Assembly: GCF_030294945.1 (NCBI RefSeq)
Contig: NZ_AP018448.1
Coordinates: 1,550,001-1,614,000 of the forward strand
Source of the DNA: Streptomyces graminofaciens
GTDB taxonomy: Bacteria; Actinomycetota; Actinomycetes; Streptomycetales; Streptomycetaceae
Direction: 5' to 3'
Length of the DNA: 64,000 nt
Positions within the stretch are counted from its first letter, which is position 1, and each line of letters opens with the position of its first letter. The notes under the pieces are model-generated. The model saw only the letters and a list, made by a program, of their open reading frames with translations. It had not been told where the DNA came from and did no database searches. Below are positions 1-28,000 of the stretch, in pieces. A program made the position numbers and the translations under genes.

Positions 1-960
1 GGCGGGCCCGTTGGGGGCGGTCAGGCGGCTGCTCGCGCCGTCCTGGTTGACGGCGGTGCCGCGGACCACGGCGAGCACGGGGTGCCCGTTGCGGCGGGCG
101 TCCGAGAGGCGCTCCAGCAGGAGCATGCCGACGCCCTCGCCCCAGCCGGTGCCGTCGGCCCCGGCGGCGAAGGACTTGCAGCGGCCGTCGGCGGCGAGCC
201 CGCCCTGCCGGCTCATCTCGACGAACGGCACCGGCGTCGACATGATCATGGCGCCGCCGGCCAGCGCCAGCCCGCACTCCCGTCGGCGCAGGGCCTGGGC
301 GGCCAGGTGGAGGGCGACGAGGGAGGACGAGCAGGCGGTGTCCACCGTCACCGCCGGGCCCTCCAGGCCGAAGGTGTAGGAGAGGCGGCCGGATGCGACG
401 CTGTCGGAGTTGCCGTTGCCGATGTATCCCTGGATGTCGTCGGGGACCTGGCTCAGCCGCAGGGCATAGTCCTGGTACATCACGCCGACGAAGACCCCGG
501 TGTCGCTGCCGCGCAGCCCGCCCGGGTCGAGGCCCGCGCGTTCGAAGGCCTCCCAGGTGGTCTCCAGGAGCAGCCGCTGCTGGGGGTCCATGGCGAGGGC
601 CTCCCGGGGCGAGATGCCGAAGAAGCCGGGGTCGAAGTCGGCGGCGCCGGTGAGGAATCCGCCTTCGGCGGCGTACGTCGTGCCGGGGCGCTCCCGGGTC
701 GGGTCGTGCAGGGTGCCGAGGTCCCAGCCGCGGTCGGCGGGGAAGTCGGCGACCGCGTCGGTGCCGGAGGCGACGAGCTGCCACAGCTCCTCGGGGGACT
801 CGACCCCGCCCGGGTACCGGCAGCTCATGCCGACGATTGCCACGGGTTCCTGCTGCTGGGCCTCCACTTCCTGCAGCCGCCGCCGGGTGCGGTGCAGGTC
901 GGTCGCGACCCGCTTGAGGTAGTCGCGGAGCTTGTCGTCGTTCAGCGTGCCGTCAGTCAC
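1..960 (-). CDS. conD: Modular type I polyketide synthase, start of module 8 (partial, 3' end outside window)
   Basis: Only the first 320 codons are present. The gene runs off the left edge. The GTG start at 960 is the only usable one, because the neighbouring upstream GTG frames hit TGA. Residues 1-33 form an N-terminal docking helix ([12 protein letters not shown]...RRRLQEVE) of the same class as the start of the preceding PKS protein. A ketosynthase follows ([13 protein letters not shown], then the DTACSSSL active site with Cys210). The catalytic histidines would lie beyond the edge. The usually invariant [10 protein letters not shown] segment reads [10 protein letters not shown] here. By collinearity this KS would accept the module 7 product and start module 8, which in concanamycin adds C11-C12. 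The symbol follows the con series by inference from the predicted product, not from a sequence search. AT, reductive domains and ACP cannot be seen. Confidence 0.85.
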   Translation of the reverse strand, partial: MTDGTLNDDKLRDYLKRVATDLHRTRRRLQEVEAQQQEPVAIVGMSCRYPGGVESPEELWQLVASGTDAVADFPADRGWDLGTLHDPTRERPGTTYAAEGGFLTGAADFDPGFFGISPREALAMDPQQRLLLETTWEAFERAGLDPGGLRGSDTGVFVGVMYQDYALRLSQVPDDIQGYIGNGNSDSVASGRLSYTFGLEGPAVTVDTACSSSLVALHLAAQALRRRECGLALAGGAMIMSTPVPFVEMSRQGGLAADGRCKSFAAGADGTGWGEGVGMLLLERLSDARRNGHPVLAVVRGTAVNQDGASSRLTAPNGPA

Positions 961-1041
961 TGTGCACCGTCACCTTCGGGGCCTTCGAGCGGGCGGGCTC
1001 GGGCGTGGGGAGTCGCCGGGTCGCGGATGTGGGCGTGAGGT

Positions 1042-16062
<15,021 letters not shown>

Positions 16063-16076
16063 CTTCGCAGTGCTCC

Positions 16077-19000
16077 TCAGGCCATTCCGAAGTTGTTGTC
16101 AAGAAGGTCGAACAGCTCGTCGGCGCTGGCCGAGCCGAGTGCGTCGGCGTCCGCCGGTCCGGTCTCCGGCGCGCTGCGCCGGGCCCAGGTCCGTACGAGG
16201 TTCTGCAGCCGCGCGCCGATCTCGTCGGCGCCCCGGGCGCGGGGATCGGCGGCCGTCAGGGCCGCCTCCAGCGCCTGGAGTTCGGCCAGCGCGGGGGCGG
16301 TGGGCCCGGCCCCGTCGTACAGGCCCTCGTAGAGGTGGTCGGCGAGGGCGGTGGGGGTGGGATGGTCGAACACGACGGTCGCGGCGATGGGTACGCCGGT
16401 CGCCGTGCGCAGCCGGTTGCGGAACCGCACGGCGAGCATCGAGTCGAACCCGACGGCGGAGAACGCCTGGTCGGCCGGGACGGCCTGACGGCCGGTGTGT
16501 CCGAGGACGGCGGCGGCGTGGTCGCACACCAGGTCCAGCAGCAGACGGCGCCGGGCGGGTTCGTCCAACGGTGCGAGTCGGCCGACGAGTTCGGCGGCCG
16601 CGGCGGCCGACTCGTCGGCGGCCTCGCCGGTGCCGCCCTGGGCCGGGGCCGCCTCGGGGAGTTCGCTGAGCAGCCGCAGCGCGCGCGGGTCGGGCACTGC
16701 GGCCACGATGCGGTCCCAGCGGACGTCGGCGAGGATCGCGGCCGGTTCGTCGTGGTCCAGCGCCTCTTGCAGGGCCGCTACGACCGTGTCCGTGCTCAGC
16801 GGGCCTTCCGCCGCCTCGGTTCCGGCGGGCGCGGGTTCCTGGCCGCCGAGGGCGAGGGTGACGCAGTGGTACCCCTGGTCGCGGCGGCCGCGTGCCAGTC
16901 CTTCCAGGGCGGCGTACGCGCTGGTGGCGGCGCCCCGGCGGGCGGCCCCCCAGACGCCGCTCAGCGGGAACAGCGCGGCGAGGGCGACGGAGTGCGGGGC
17001 CGGGTGGCCGTCGAGCAGCGCGTCGAGGTCCGTCACGGGGCCGAGGGTGGAACGCAGGGTGCCGTCCAGGTCCTCGGGGGTGAGTTCGGCGAGCGAGGCA
17101 CCGGGGTCGTGGGCGTGGGCGAGGTGGACGACGGCGGTCAGGGGCGGGTCGGCCACCAGTGCGGCCACCGCTTCCCGGTCGGTGGGGCCGTGTCCGGTGA
17201 CGGTCAACTCGGCGCCCAGCTCGGCGAGTTCGTCGCGCAGGGCCGCCACGGCTTCCTGATCCACGGCCAAGTCGCCGTGCGGGGCTGCCGCGCCCGTCCG
17301 ATCCACGCTCCGGTCTCCGGCCAGGACGACACGAACGGCGCCTCGCCGGGCCAGCCAGCGGGCGATGTCCGCGCCCAGGGTCTCGGTGTCACCGGTGATC
17401 AGGGCGGTGCCCCCGGCCGGGGTCCAGTCGCGGCCCGCCGACGCGTCGGGGGCCGGGGCGTGGACGAGGCGGCGTGCGTGGCCGCCGGTGGGCCGTACGG
17501 CGAGGTGGTCCTCCTCGTAGCCGCCGGCGAGGAGCGCGGCGAGGCGGCGCACCTCGTCGGGGCCGGGGCTAGGCGGCAGGTCGGCGATACCGCCCCAGCG
17601 CCGTGGCTGCTCCAGGCCGACGACCCGGCCGAGCCCCCACAGCTGGGCCCCGCCCGGCCGGGCGAGCCGCTCGTCGGGGTGGACGGCGACGGCGCCGCCG
17701 GTCACGCACCACAGCGGGGCGTCGAGCCCCAGGGCGTCCAGGGCCTTGAGCAGTTCGAGGGTGGCGGCGGTTCCGGCGAGCACCAAAGACCCGTCGGCGG
17801 CCGCGCGTTCGTCCAGGGCGAGCAGGGACAGCACACCGGCGGCCGGGATCGGCGCGTCCGCGACGGCGTCGGCGACGTCCTGTGCCGTCCGGGCCGCGTC
17901 GCCCGCGTCCACGGTGACGGTGCGGGCCCGCGCGCCGCCGAGCCGCAACGCGTCCTGGCACGCGCCGACGAGCGGGGCGTCGGCGTGCTGCTTCGGTACG
18001 ACGAGGAGCCAGTCGCCGTCGAGCGGCACGGCGGGCGGGTCGGCCACCGGCTGCCAGCGGACGCGATAGCCGAGGGACCGTACGGCGTCCTGGTCGAGCC
18101 GGGCGCGGCGCCAGCCGGACAGTACCGGCAGCACCTCGCGCAGCGCGGGGGCGAAGCCTTCCGGTGTGGCGTCGGCGTCCGCGCCGAGGGCGGCGGCCAG
18201 TCCGGCAGGGTCGGCGCTGTCCACGGCGGCCCAGAAGCGGTCCTGTACGACGTCGGTACCTGCCGTCGCCGGGGCGGTCCGGCCGGGGGTGGGCAGCCAG
18301 AAACGGGTCCGCTGGAAGGCGTAGGTGGGCAGGGGGACAGGGCGGGCGCCGGGCGCGGCCCGGTCCAGGACGTCCGGCCAGTCCACCTCGGCTCCGGTGG
18401 TCCAGGCCTCGGCGAGCGAGGCGAGGAACCGCGCGGGGCCGCCGTCGTCGCGGCGCAGCGTCCCGACGGCGGTGACGGTCCGGCCCGCCCTTTCCGCGGT
18501 TCCCTCGACTCCGGCGGTGAGGACGGGGTGCGGGCTCGTCTCGACGAAGAGGTCGAACCCGGCGTCGAGCAGACGGTCGGTGGCGCGCACGAACTGAACG
18601 GGTTCGCGCAGGTTCCGGTACCAGTAGTCCGCGGTCAGCAGCGCCCCGTCGACGGGCTCGCCGGTCACCGTGGAGTACAGCGGAGTCTCGCCCGTGCGCG
18701 GCCGTACGTCGGCCAGGGCGGCGAGCAGGTCGTCGCGGACCCGGGCCACCTGGGCCGAGTGCGCCGCGTAGTCGACCGGGATGCGCCGGGCCCGTACCCC
18801 GTCGGTCTCGCAGGCCGCGAGGAGGTCCGCGAGCGCCTCCGGTTCGCCGGCCACCACCACCGCGTCGGGGCCGTTCACGGCGGCCACGCAGACGCGGTCG
18901 CCGTGGGGTGTCAGCAGGGCTCGGGCCCGCTCCTCGGAGACGGCGAGGGACACCATGCCACCGGCCCCCGCCAGCGCCACGAGGGCCCGGCTGCGCAACG

Positions 19001-22000
19001 CGACGACCTTGGCACCGTCCTCCAGGGACAGCGCCCCCGCCACCACCGCAGCCGCGATCTCACCCTGACTGTGCCCGACGACGGCCGACGGCTCGACACC
19101 GTACGACCGCCACAGCGCGGCCGACGACACCATCACGGCCCACAGCGCGGGCTGGACCACGTCCACCCGGTCCAGCGAGGGCGCGTCGGGCTCGTCGCGC
19201 AGCACACCGGTCAACGACCAGTCCACGTACGGCGACAGGGCACGCTCGCACTCCGCGATCCGCTCCGCGAACACCGGGGCGGAGTCCAGCAGCCCCACGG
19301 CCATGCCCGCCCACTGCGAGCCCTGGCCGGGGAAGACGAAGACGGTACGGCCACCGCCGCGGGCGTGTCCCTCGACGGCGCCGGACGCGGCCGCCCGGTC
19401 GGCGAAGTCGGCCAGGGCGTCCAGCAGTTCCGTACGGCTGGTTCCGACGACGACGGCCCGGTGCGGGAAGGAGGACCTGGTGGTCGCCAACGCGTGGGCC
19501 ACGTCGGCCGGTTCCAGGTCCGGCCGCGCGGTCAGATGGGCGTGCAGGCGCGCGGCCTGCTCGCGCAGGGCCGCCTGGGAGCGGGCGGAGAGGAGCCAGG
19601 GCAGCGCGGTGGCCGGGCGCGGGCCTCGGCTGTCGGTGTCCTGCGGGGCGGCTGCCGCCGGGAGGGCCGTCTTCGAGGTCGCTTCCGAGCCCGTCCCCGG
19701 GGTCGCCTCCTCCAGGACGACATGGGCGTTGGTGCCGCTCATGCCGAACGCGGAGACTCCGGCGCGGCGGGGCCGGTCGGGGGTCTCCCAGGGGCGGGCC
19801 CGGTCGAGGAGTCGGACGGCTCCACCGGACCAGTCGACGCGGGTGGTGGGGTCGTCGGCGTGCAGGGTCCTGGGCAGCGTTGCGTGACGCATGGCCAGGA
19901 CGGTCTTCATCAGTCCGGCCACGCCCGCCGCGGCCTGGGTGTGGCCGAGGTTGGACTTCAGCGAGCCCAGCCAGAGCGGCCGGTCCGCCGGGCGGTCCTG
20001 CCCGTAGGTGGCCAGCAGCGCCTGCGCCTCGATGGGGTCGCCGAGGACGGTGCCGGTGCCGTGCGCCTCGACCAGGTCGACGTCGGCGGTGGAGAGGCCC
20101 GCGTTGGCGAGTGCCTGGCGGATCACCCGTTGCTGGGCGAGGCCGTTGGGGGCGGTGAGGCCGTTGCTGGCGCCGTCCTGGTTGACCGCCGTACCCCGGA
20201 CGACGGCGAGGACGGGGTGGCCGAGGCGCCGGGCGTCGGAGAGTCGCTCGACCAGGATCATGCCGGCGCCCTCGCCCCAGCCTGTGCCGTCGGCGCCGTC
20301 GGCGAACGAGCGGCAGTGGCCGTCGGGCGAGAGGCCGCCCTGCTTGCTGAACTCGACGAAGACGTCCGGGGCGGCCATCACGGCGGCGCCGCCGACGAGC
20401 GCGAAGGAGCAGTCGCCGGAGCGCAGCGCCTGGCCGGCGAGGTGCAGGGCGACCAGTGAGGAGGAGCAGGCCGTGTCGAGGGTGACCGCCGGGCCCTCGA
20501 TGCCGAGCGTGTAGGCGATCCTGCCGGACGCCACGCTGGTGACGTTGCCGCTGAGGAGATGTCCTTCGACTCCGTCGGACGGTGTGCCGGGACCGGTGCC
20601 GTACCCCTGGGAGGCGACGCCGACGAAGACTCCGCCCCGGCTGCCGCGGACCGACAGCGGGTCGATCCCGGCCCGTTCGAGGACTTCCCAGGAGGTCTCC
20701 AGGAGCAGCCGCTGCTGCGGGTCCATGGCCAGCGCCTCACGGGGCGAGATCCCGAAGAAGCCGGCGTCGAAGTCGCCCGCCCCGTCGAGGAATCCGCCGC
20801 CGGAGGTGTAGAAGGTGCCGGGCCGGCCAGGGTCGGGGTCGTACAGCGCGTCCAGGTCCCAGCCGCGGTCGGCAGGGAAGGCGCCGATGGCGTCCACCTC
20901 GTCGGCGACCAGCCGCCACAGGTCCTCCGGGGTGCGCACCCCGGCGGGGAAGCGGCAGGCCATCGCGACCACGGCGAGGGGATCGTCGGCGGTCGTGGGC
21001 AGAGGCGCGGGGGTGTCCGGGCCGGTGGCGGGCTGTGCGGTGCCCGCGAGGCCGTCACGGATGTGCCGGGCGAGGTCGGTCGCCGTGGGGTGGTCGAAGA
21101 GCGCGGTGACGGGCAGGCCGAATCCGGTGCCGGTGACGAGGCGGTTGCGCAGTTCGACGGCCGTGATGGAGTCGAAGCCGATGTCGCGCAGCGGGCGGTC
21201 GGGGTCGACCCGCTCGGCCGAGGTGTGGCCGAGGATCGCCGCCGCCTCGGTGGTGATCAGTTCGACGAGGAGCCGGTTGCCTTCGGCCTCGGGCAGGGCC
21301 GTGAGCCGGTCGCGCCACTGGCCGGCCTGGTCCGTCGGTGCGGCCGAGGTGTTCTCGGACGGCGCCGCCGCGAACGCCTCGGCGGCTTCGGGCAGCGTCT
21401 GTAGCAGCCTGCTGGGGCGCCCGGAGGTGAAGACCGGGACGAACCGCCCCCAGTCCACGTCGGCGACGACCACATGGGTGTCCCCCGCGTCCAGCGCCTG
21501 GCGGAGCGCGGTCAGCGCCTCCTCGGGCCGCAGGCCGACGAGGCCGTGGCGGCGCAGCCCGGCGCCGGCGTCGCCGTCGGCCATGCCGGTGCCCTCCCAG
21601 GGGCCCCAGGCGACGGAGACCGCGGTGCGCCCGAGGGCCCTGCGCCGGGCGGCGAGGGCGTCCAGGTGCGCGTTGGCGGCGGCGTACGCGGCCTGGCCGC
21701 CGCTGCCCCAGGTGCCAGCGATGGAGGAGAACAGGACGAAGGCGTCGAGCGGTTCGTCGGCGAGGAGTTCGTCGAGGTGGTCGGCGCCGTCGGCCTTGGC
21801 GGCCAGTTCCGCGTGGAGCCGTTCGGGTGTGCAGTGCTCGGTGCGGGTGTCGGAGACGGTGCCCGCAGCGTGGAAGACCGCGCGCGGGGTGTCCCCGGCC
21901 GCCCGGAGCCGCTCGACGAGCGCGGTGGCTTCGGCACGGTCGGCGATGTCGCAGGCGGCCACGGTGACCCGGGCACCGGACTGTTCCAGCTCGGCGATGA

Positions 22001-25000
22001 GCGTCGCCGCCCCGGGCGCGGCGGGCCCCTGCCGCCCGGCCAGCACCAGATGCCCGGCCCCTTCCCGGGCCAGCCAGCGGGCGACGTGCCGACCGATTCC
22101 GCCGGTGCCTCCGGTGACCAGGACGGTTCCGTGGGGGCGCCAGCCGGTGGGGGACGGTACGGCGTCGTCGGAGGCGACGCGGCCTTTCACAGCGGGGGCG
22201 CCTTCCGCAGGGGCCGGTGCGTCCTCCTCGACAGCGGGTGCGCCCGCGCCGGCAGCCTGGGTGCCCTCCGTGACGCGAGGAGCCGGGACCAGCCGCCGAC
22301 CGAGCAGGCCGGACGGGCGGACGGCGATCTGGTCCTCTCCCGCGAGCCCGGTGGTGGTGTCGGCGTCGCCCGCAGCCCCCAGGCACGCGCACAGCCCGCG
22401 CAGTGCCGCGGGGTCGAGCCGCTCGGGCAGGTCGATCAGTCCGCCCCAGCGGTCGGGGTGTTCCAGGGCGGCGACCCTGCCCAGTCCCCACACGCGGGCC
22501 TGGGCGGGTGACGGCGGCGTGTCCATGCCGCCGCCCGCCCGGACCGCGCCGGAGGTCACGCACCACAGGCGGGCCCGGCTGCCGGTGTCCCCGAGGGCCT
22601 GGAGGAGGGTCAGGGTGAGGGCGAGCCCCGCGCCGAGCGGCGCGTGGTCCGGGTCGGGGCGGTCGGTCAGGGCAAGCAGGGAGAGCACTCCGGTGGCCCC
22701 GGCCGGGAGCATCCCGGCCAGCTCCGCGCGCCCGACGCCGACGCCGACCCGGATGACGGACGTCTCGGCGCCATGCTCCGCGAGGGCCCGCTCGACGGCG
22801 TCGGAAGTCTCCGTGACGGCGGGGTCGTCCGGCACCGCGAGGAGCCATGTGCCGGACAACCGGGTGCGGGCGGGCACCGCCAGGGGCTGCCAGTCGACGC
22901 GGTACCGGTGCCGGGCGGCGGCGGACTCGTCGTCCCGGCGCGAGCGCCAGGCGGACAGCGCGGGCAGTACGTCACCCAGCGGCGCCTCTTCGTCGAGGCC
23001 CAGCAGCGAGGCGACCGACGGGACGTCGGCCGTGCCGACGAGGTCCCAGAAGGCGTCGGAGCCGTCCGTACCGCTCGTGCTCCTGCCTTCGGCCGGGCGC
23101 GGCCAGAACCGCTCGTGCTGGAAGGGGTAGGTGGGCAGGTCGACATGGCGGTCCGGCGCGTCCCCGCGACCGGCGGACCAGTCGACGGGGACCGCGCGGA
23201 CGTGGAGCCGGGCCAGGGCCGCGACGACCGATGCCGCCTCCGGTTGCTGCTTGGGCAGCAGGGGGATCGCCGCCACGCCGGGCGCCCCGGGGGTGTCCTC
23301 CGGGAGGCAGGCCGGTACCAGGGCGGAGAGCACCCCGCCCGGCCCGGCCTCCAGGAAGGTCGTCGCGCCCTCGGCCACCAGATGCCGTACGCCGTCCATG
23401 AACCGCACGGTGCCGCGCACGTGCCGCACCCAGTACTCCGGGGAGCACAACTCGGCGGCGGAGGCGGGCTCACCGGTCAGGTCGGAGATCACGGGGATCC
23501 GGGGCTCGGCGTACGACAGGCCCTCGGCCACCTCCCGGAAGGCGTCGAGCATGCCGTCCATCCGGGCGGAGTGGAACGCGTGGCTCACGGTGAGCCGCCG
23601 GGTCCGGCGCCCCTGGCGGCGGAACTCCTCGGCCGCGCCGAGTACGGCGTCCTCGTCGCCGCTGATCACGGTGGCCGTCGGGCCGTTGACGGCCGCGATG
23701 CCGACCGTGCCGTCGTCGGCGAGGGCGCCGAGGACGCGGAGCACCTCGTCCTCACCGGCCTCGACCGCCACCATGGCGCCGCCTTCGGGCAGTTCGTCCA
23801 TCAGACGGCCGCGGGCGGCGACCAGGGCGCAGGCGTCGGGCAGGTCCAGCACGCCGGCGACGTGCGCGGCGGCCAGTTCGCCGACCGAGTGGCCGATCAG
23901 GACGTCCGGGGCGACCCCCCAGTGGCCCAGCAGCCGGAACAGCGCCACTTCCAGGGCGAACAGCGCGGGCTGGGTGTACCGGGTACGGTTCAGCAGCAGG
24001 GCCTGCTCGGTGCCCTCGGCGGCGAACAGGAGGTCGCGCAGCGGGAGGTCGAGGTGCGGGGCGAGGTGGGTCAGTACGTCGTCCAGGGCGTCGGCGAACA
24101 CCGGCTCGTCGCGGTACAGCGCGGCTCCGGCGGCGGCCCGCTGGCTGCCCTGCCCGGGGAAGAGCAGCACGGTGCGTCCGGGCGCCGCGAGCCCGGTGAC
24201 CAGTTCCGGCGCGGGTGTTCCGGTGGCCAGCGCCGCCAGGGCACGGCGCGCGGCCGTCTCGTCGTGCCCTGGCACGGCTGCCCGGTGCTCCAGCGCGGCC
24301 CGGCCACGGGCGAGGGCCAGGGCGACGTCGGGCAGCGGGGTGCCGGGGTGCGTGTCGAGGTGGTCGAGCAGCCGGGCGGCCTGGGCGCGGAGCGCGGCGG
24401 GGGTACGGGCGGAGAGGAGCAGTGGCAGTGTCCTGGCCGGAGGCGTGTGCGTGCCGGCCTCCGCACCGCCCGCGGACGGGTCCGAGGCCTCCCGCTGATC
24501 CTCACCGGAGACAGGCGCCTGCTCCACGATCACGTGTGCGTTGGTCCCGCTGATGCCGAACGACGAGACTCCGGCCCGGCGCGGCCGGCGCGTCTCCGGC
24601 CACGGGGTGGGCTCGGTGAGCAGCCGCAGACCCGCGGTGTCCCAGTCGATGTGCGTGCTGGGTTCGTCGGCGTGCAGGGTGCGGGGCAGTTCGGCGTGGC
24701 GGATGGCGAGCACCATCTTGATGACGCCCGCGACGCCGGCGGCCGCCTGGGTGTGGCCGATGTTGGACTTGACCGACCCCAGCCACAGCGGCCCCTCGGC
24801 CGACCGCCCGGTGCCGTACACGGCCTGGAGGGCCTGGGCCTCGATGGGGTCGCCGAGCCGGGTGCCGGTGCCGTGGGCCTCGACGGCGTCGATCTCGGCG
24901 GCCGTGACCCGGGCGTCGGTGAGCGCGGCCCGGATGACCCGCTGCTGTGCGGGTCCGTTGGGTGCGGTGAGGCCGTTGCTGGCGCCGTCCTGGTTGACGG

Positions 25001-28000
25001 CGGTGCCGCTGAGCACCGCGAGCACCCGGTGGCCCTGGCGGCGGGCGTCCGAGAGTCGCTCCAGGAGGAGCATGCCGACGCCCTCGGCCCAGCCGGTGCC
25101 GTCGGCGGAGGCGGCGAACGCCTTGCAGCGGCCGTCCGGGGCCAATCCACGCTGGCGGCTGAACTCGACGAACAGCTTGGGTGTGGTCATGAGGGTGACG
25201 CCCCCGGCGAGGGCCTGCGCGCATTCGCCGCGGCGCAGCGCCTGCGCGGCCAGGTGCAGGGTCACCAGCGACGAGGAGCACGCGGTGTCCACGGTCAGGG
25301 CGGGGCCGTCGAGGCCCAGTTCGTAGGAGATCCGGCCGGACATGACGCTGGCGGTGTTGCCGGTCATGACGTGTCCCTCGGACACACCGGGCGCGCCGTC
25401 GAGGACGCCGGGGTAGTCCTGGCCGTTGGTGCCGACGAACACGCCGACCGGGCGTCCGCGCAGTGCGGTCGGGTCGATGCCAGCGTGTTCGACGGTCTCC
25501 CAGCAGGTCTCCAGGAGGAGCCGCTGCTGCGGGTCCATGGCCAGTGCCTCGCGGGGCGAGATCCCGAAGAAGGCGGCGTCGAAGCCCCCTGCGTCGTGCA
25601 GGAATCCGCCGCGTCGGCTGTATGTGGTGCCGGGCCGGTCCGGGTCAGGGTCGTAGAGGCCCTCGGTGTCCCAGCCCCGGTCCAGTGGCCAGTCCGCGAT
25701 GACGTCCCGTCCCTCGGAGAGCAGCTGCCAGTAGGCGTCCGGGCCGTGCACGGCGCCGGGGAAGCGGCAGCCGATGCCGATGATGGCGATCGGGTCGTCG
25801 TCGGCCGGCCTCGCGGGGAGGGCGGCGGGGCCCTGGGAAGGCTGTGTGTCCGGGCCGGACGGGGCGAGTTCGGCGAGGAGGTGGGCGGCGAGTGCCTGCG
25901 GTGTCGGGTGGTCGAAGAGCAGGGTGGTGGGCAGCCTCAGTCCGGTGGCCGTGCCGAGGCGGTTGCGGAGTTCCACCGCGGTGAGGGAGTCGAAGCCGAG
26001 TTCGGCGAAGGCGCGGCCGGGGGCGATGTCGGTGGCGGACCGGTGGCGCAGCACCGTCGCGGCGTGGGTGCGGACGAGGTCGGTGATGTGGCGGGACCGC
26101 TCGGCGGCCGGAAGCGCGGCGAGCTGCCCACCCACCTGTCCTTCCTGTTCGGCCCGCTCCGGTATGCGCGCGTCGGGAGCGACGGCGCCCGGCAGGCCGC
26201 TCAGCAGTGCCGTGGAGCGCAGGCCTACGGCCTCGCGGTAGCGCTGCCAGTCCACGTCGGCGACGACGCAGAGTTCGTCGCGGTCCGCGAGGGCGGCGGT
26301 CATGGCGCGCACGGCCGCCCGGGGTTCCATGGGGCTGATGCCGAGGCGGCGCAGCCGGTCGGCGATCCCGTCGTCGACCATGCCGCCGCCCGCCCAGGCG
26401 CCCCAGGCGACGGAGGTGCCCGGCAGTCCGGCGGCCCGGCGTTCGGCGACGAGGGCGTCGAGCGCTGCGTTGGCGGCGGCGTAGTTGCCCTGGCCCGCGC
26501 TGCCGAGGACGCCCATGAAGGAGGAGAACACGACGAAGTCGGTCAGGCCGAGGCCGTCGGTGACCTCGTGCAGTGCGCGGGCGGCGGTGACCTTGACGCG
26601 CATCAGGGTGGCGAGCCGTGTCGGGTCGAGGGCGTCGAGGGTGCCGTCGTCGAGGACGCCGGCGGCGTGGACGACCGTGGTGAGCGGCTCCTCTGCGGGG
26701 ATCGCGGCGACGACGGCCGCCAGTTCCGCGCGGTCGGCGGCGTCGCAGGCGGCGATGGTCACCCGCGCGCCGAGCGCGGTGAGTTCGGCGCGCAGGTCGT
26801 CCGCGCCGGGGGCCGCCGGTCCGCGACGGCTGAGCAGCAACAGGTGGGCCGCTCCCTGTCCGGCCAGCTCCCGGGCGACCTGGGCGCCGACGCCGCCGGT
26901 GCCGCCGGTGATCAGTACGGTGCCGCCGGGGACTCGGTCGGCCGCCCGACCACCGGGCTTCACCGGCAGCAGACGGCGGCCGTACACACCGGCGGAACGC
27001 ACGGCGACCTGGTCCTCGTCGGCGACGGCGGCGAGGACCGCGCAGAGCCGGCCCCCCGCCCGCTCGTCCAGTACGTCGGGCAGGTCGACGAGGCCGCCCC
27101 AGCTGTCGGGCCGTTCCAGCGCGACCGTCCGGCCCAGTCCGGCGACCGCGGCCTGCACGCTCGCTCCCGGCCGCTCGCCACCGCCCACGGCGGCCAGGCC
27201 ACGGGTGGCGCACCACAGCGGGGCGTCCGTCCCGGTGTCGCCGAGCGCCTGGACCAGGGCGAGGGTCAGGGAGAGCCCGGCGGGCACGTCGGGGTGGGCG
27301 GGGTGCGGGCGGACCTCCTCGGCCAGCAGCGAGAGCACGCCGGCCACGGGCTCCTCGGCCGACGCGGCACGCAGGGCGGCGGCGAGCGATTCCCGGTCCT
27401 GGTCGGGGGCGGAGACGACGACGGGCACCGCTTCCGCCCCGGCCGCCGTCAGCGCGGCCAGTACGTCGGCGCCGCCACCGCTGTCCGGCGCCGGAAGCGC
27501 GACGAGCCACCGCCCGGACAGCGCCACCGGGTGGGCCGGCGTCAGCGGGCGCCAGCCCACCCGGTGGCGCCAGCTGTCGGCTCGCTGCCCCCGTATCCGC
27601 TCGGAGCGCCACGCGGTCAGGGCGGGCAGTACCTCGCCCACCGCGTCCGGGTCGACGCCCAGGGCGTCGGCGAGGGCAGCGGAGTCCTGGTTCTCGATCT
27701 CCTGCCACAGCGTGTCGTCGGCCGGGGCGGCGGAGTCCGACGCCTGCGGCGTCTCCAGCCAGTAGCGGCGGCGCTGGAACGGATAGGTGGGCAGGTCCAC
27801 CAGCCGGGCGCCGGTGTCAGCGAAGGCCGGCTTCCAGTCGACGGGGAGTCCGCGTACGAAGGCCTCGCCGAGCGCGTGGTGCAGGCGCCGCAGGCCCCCC
27901 TCGCCGCGCCGGAGCGTACCGAGTACGACGGCGTCGTGTCCCGTCTCCTGGACGGTCTCCTCGATGCCCATGGTGAGCACCGGGTGCGGGCTGACCTCGA

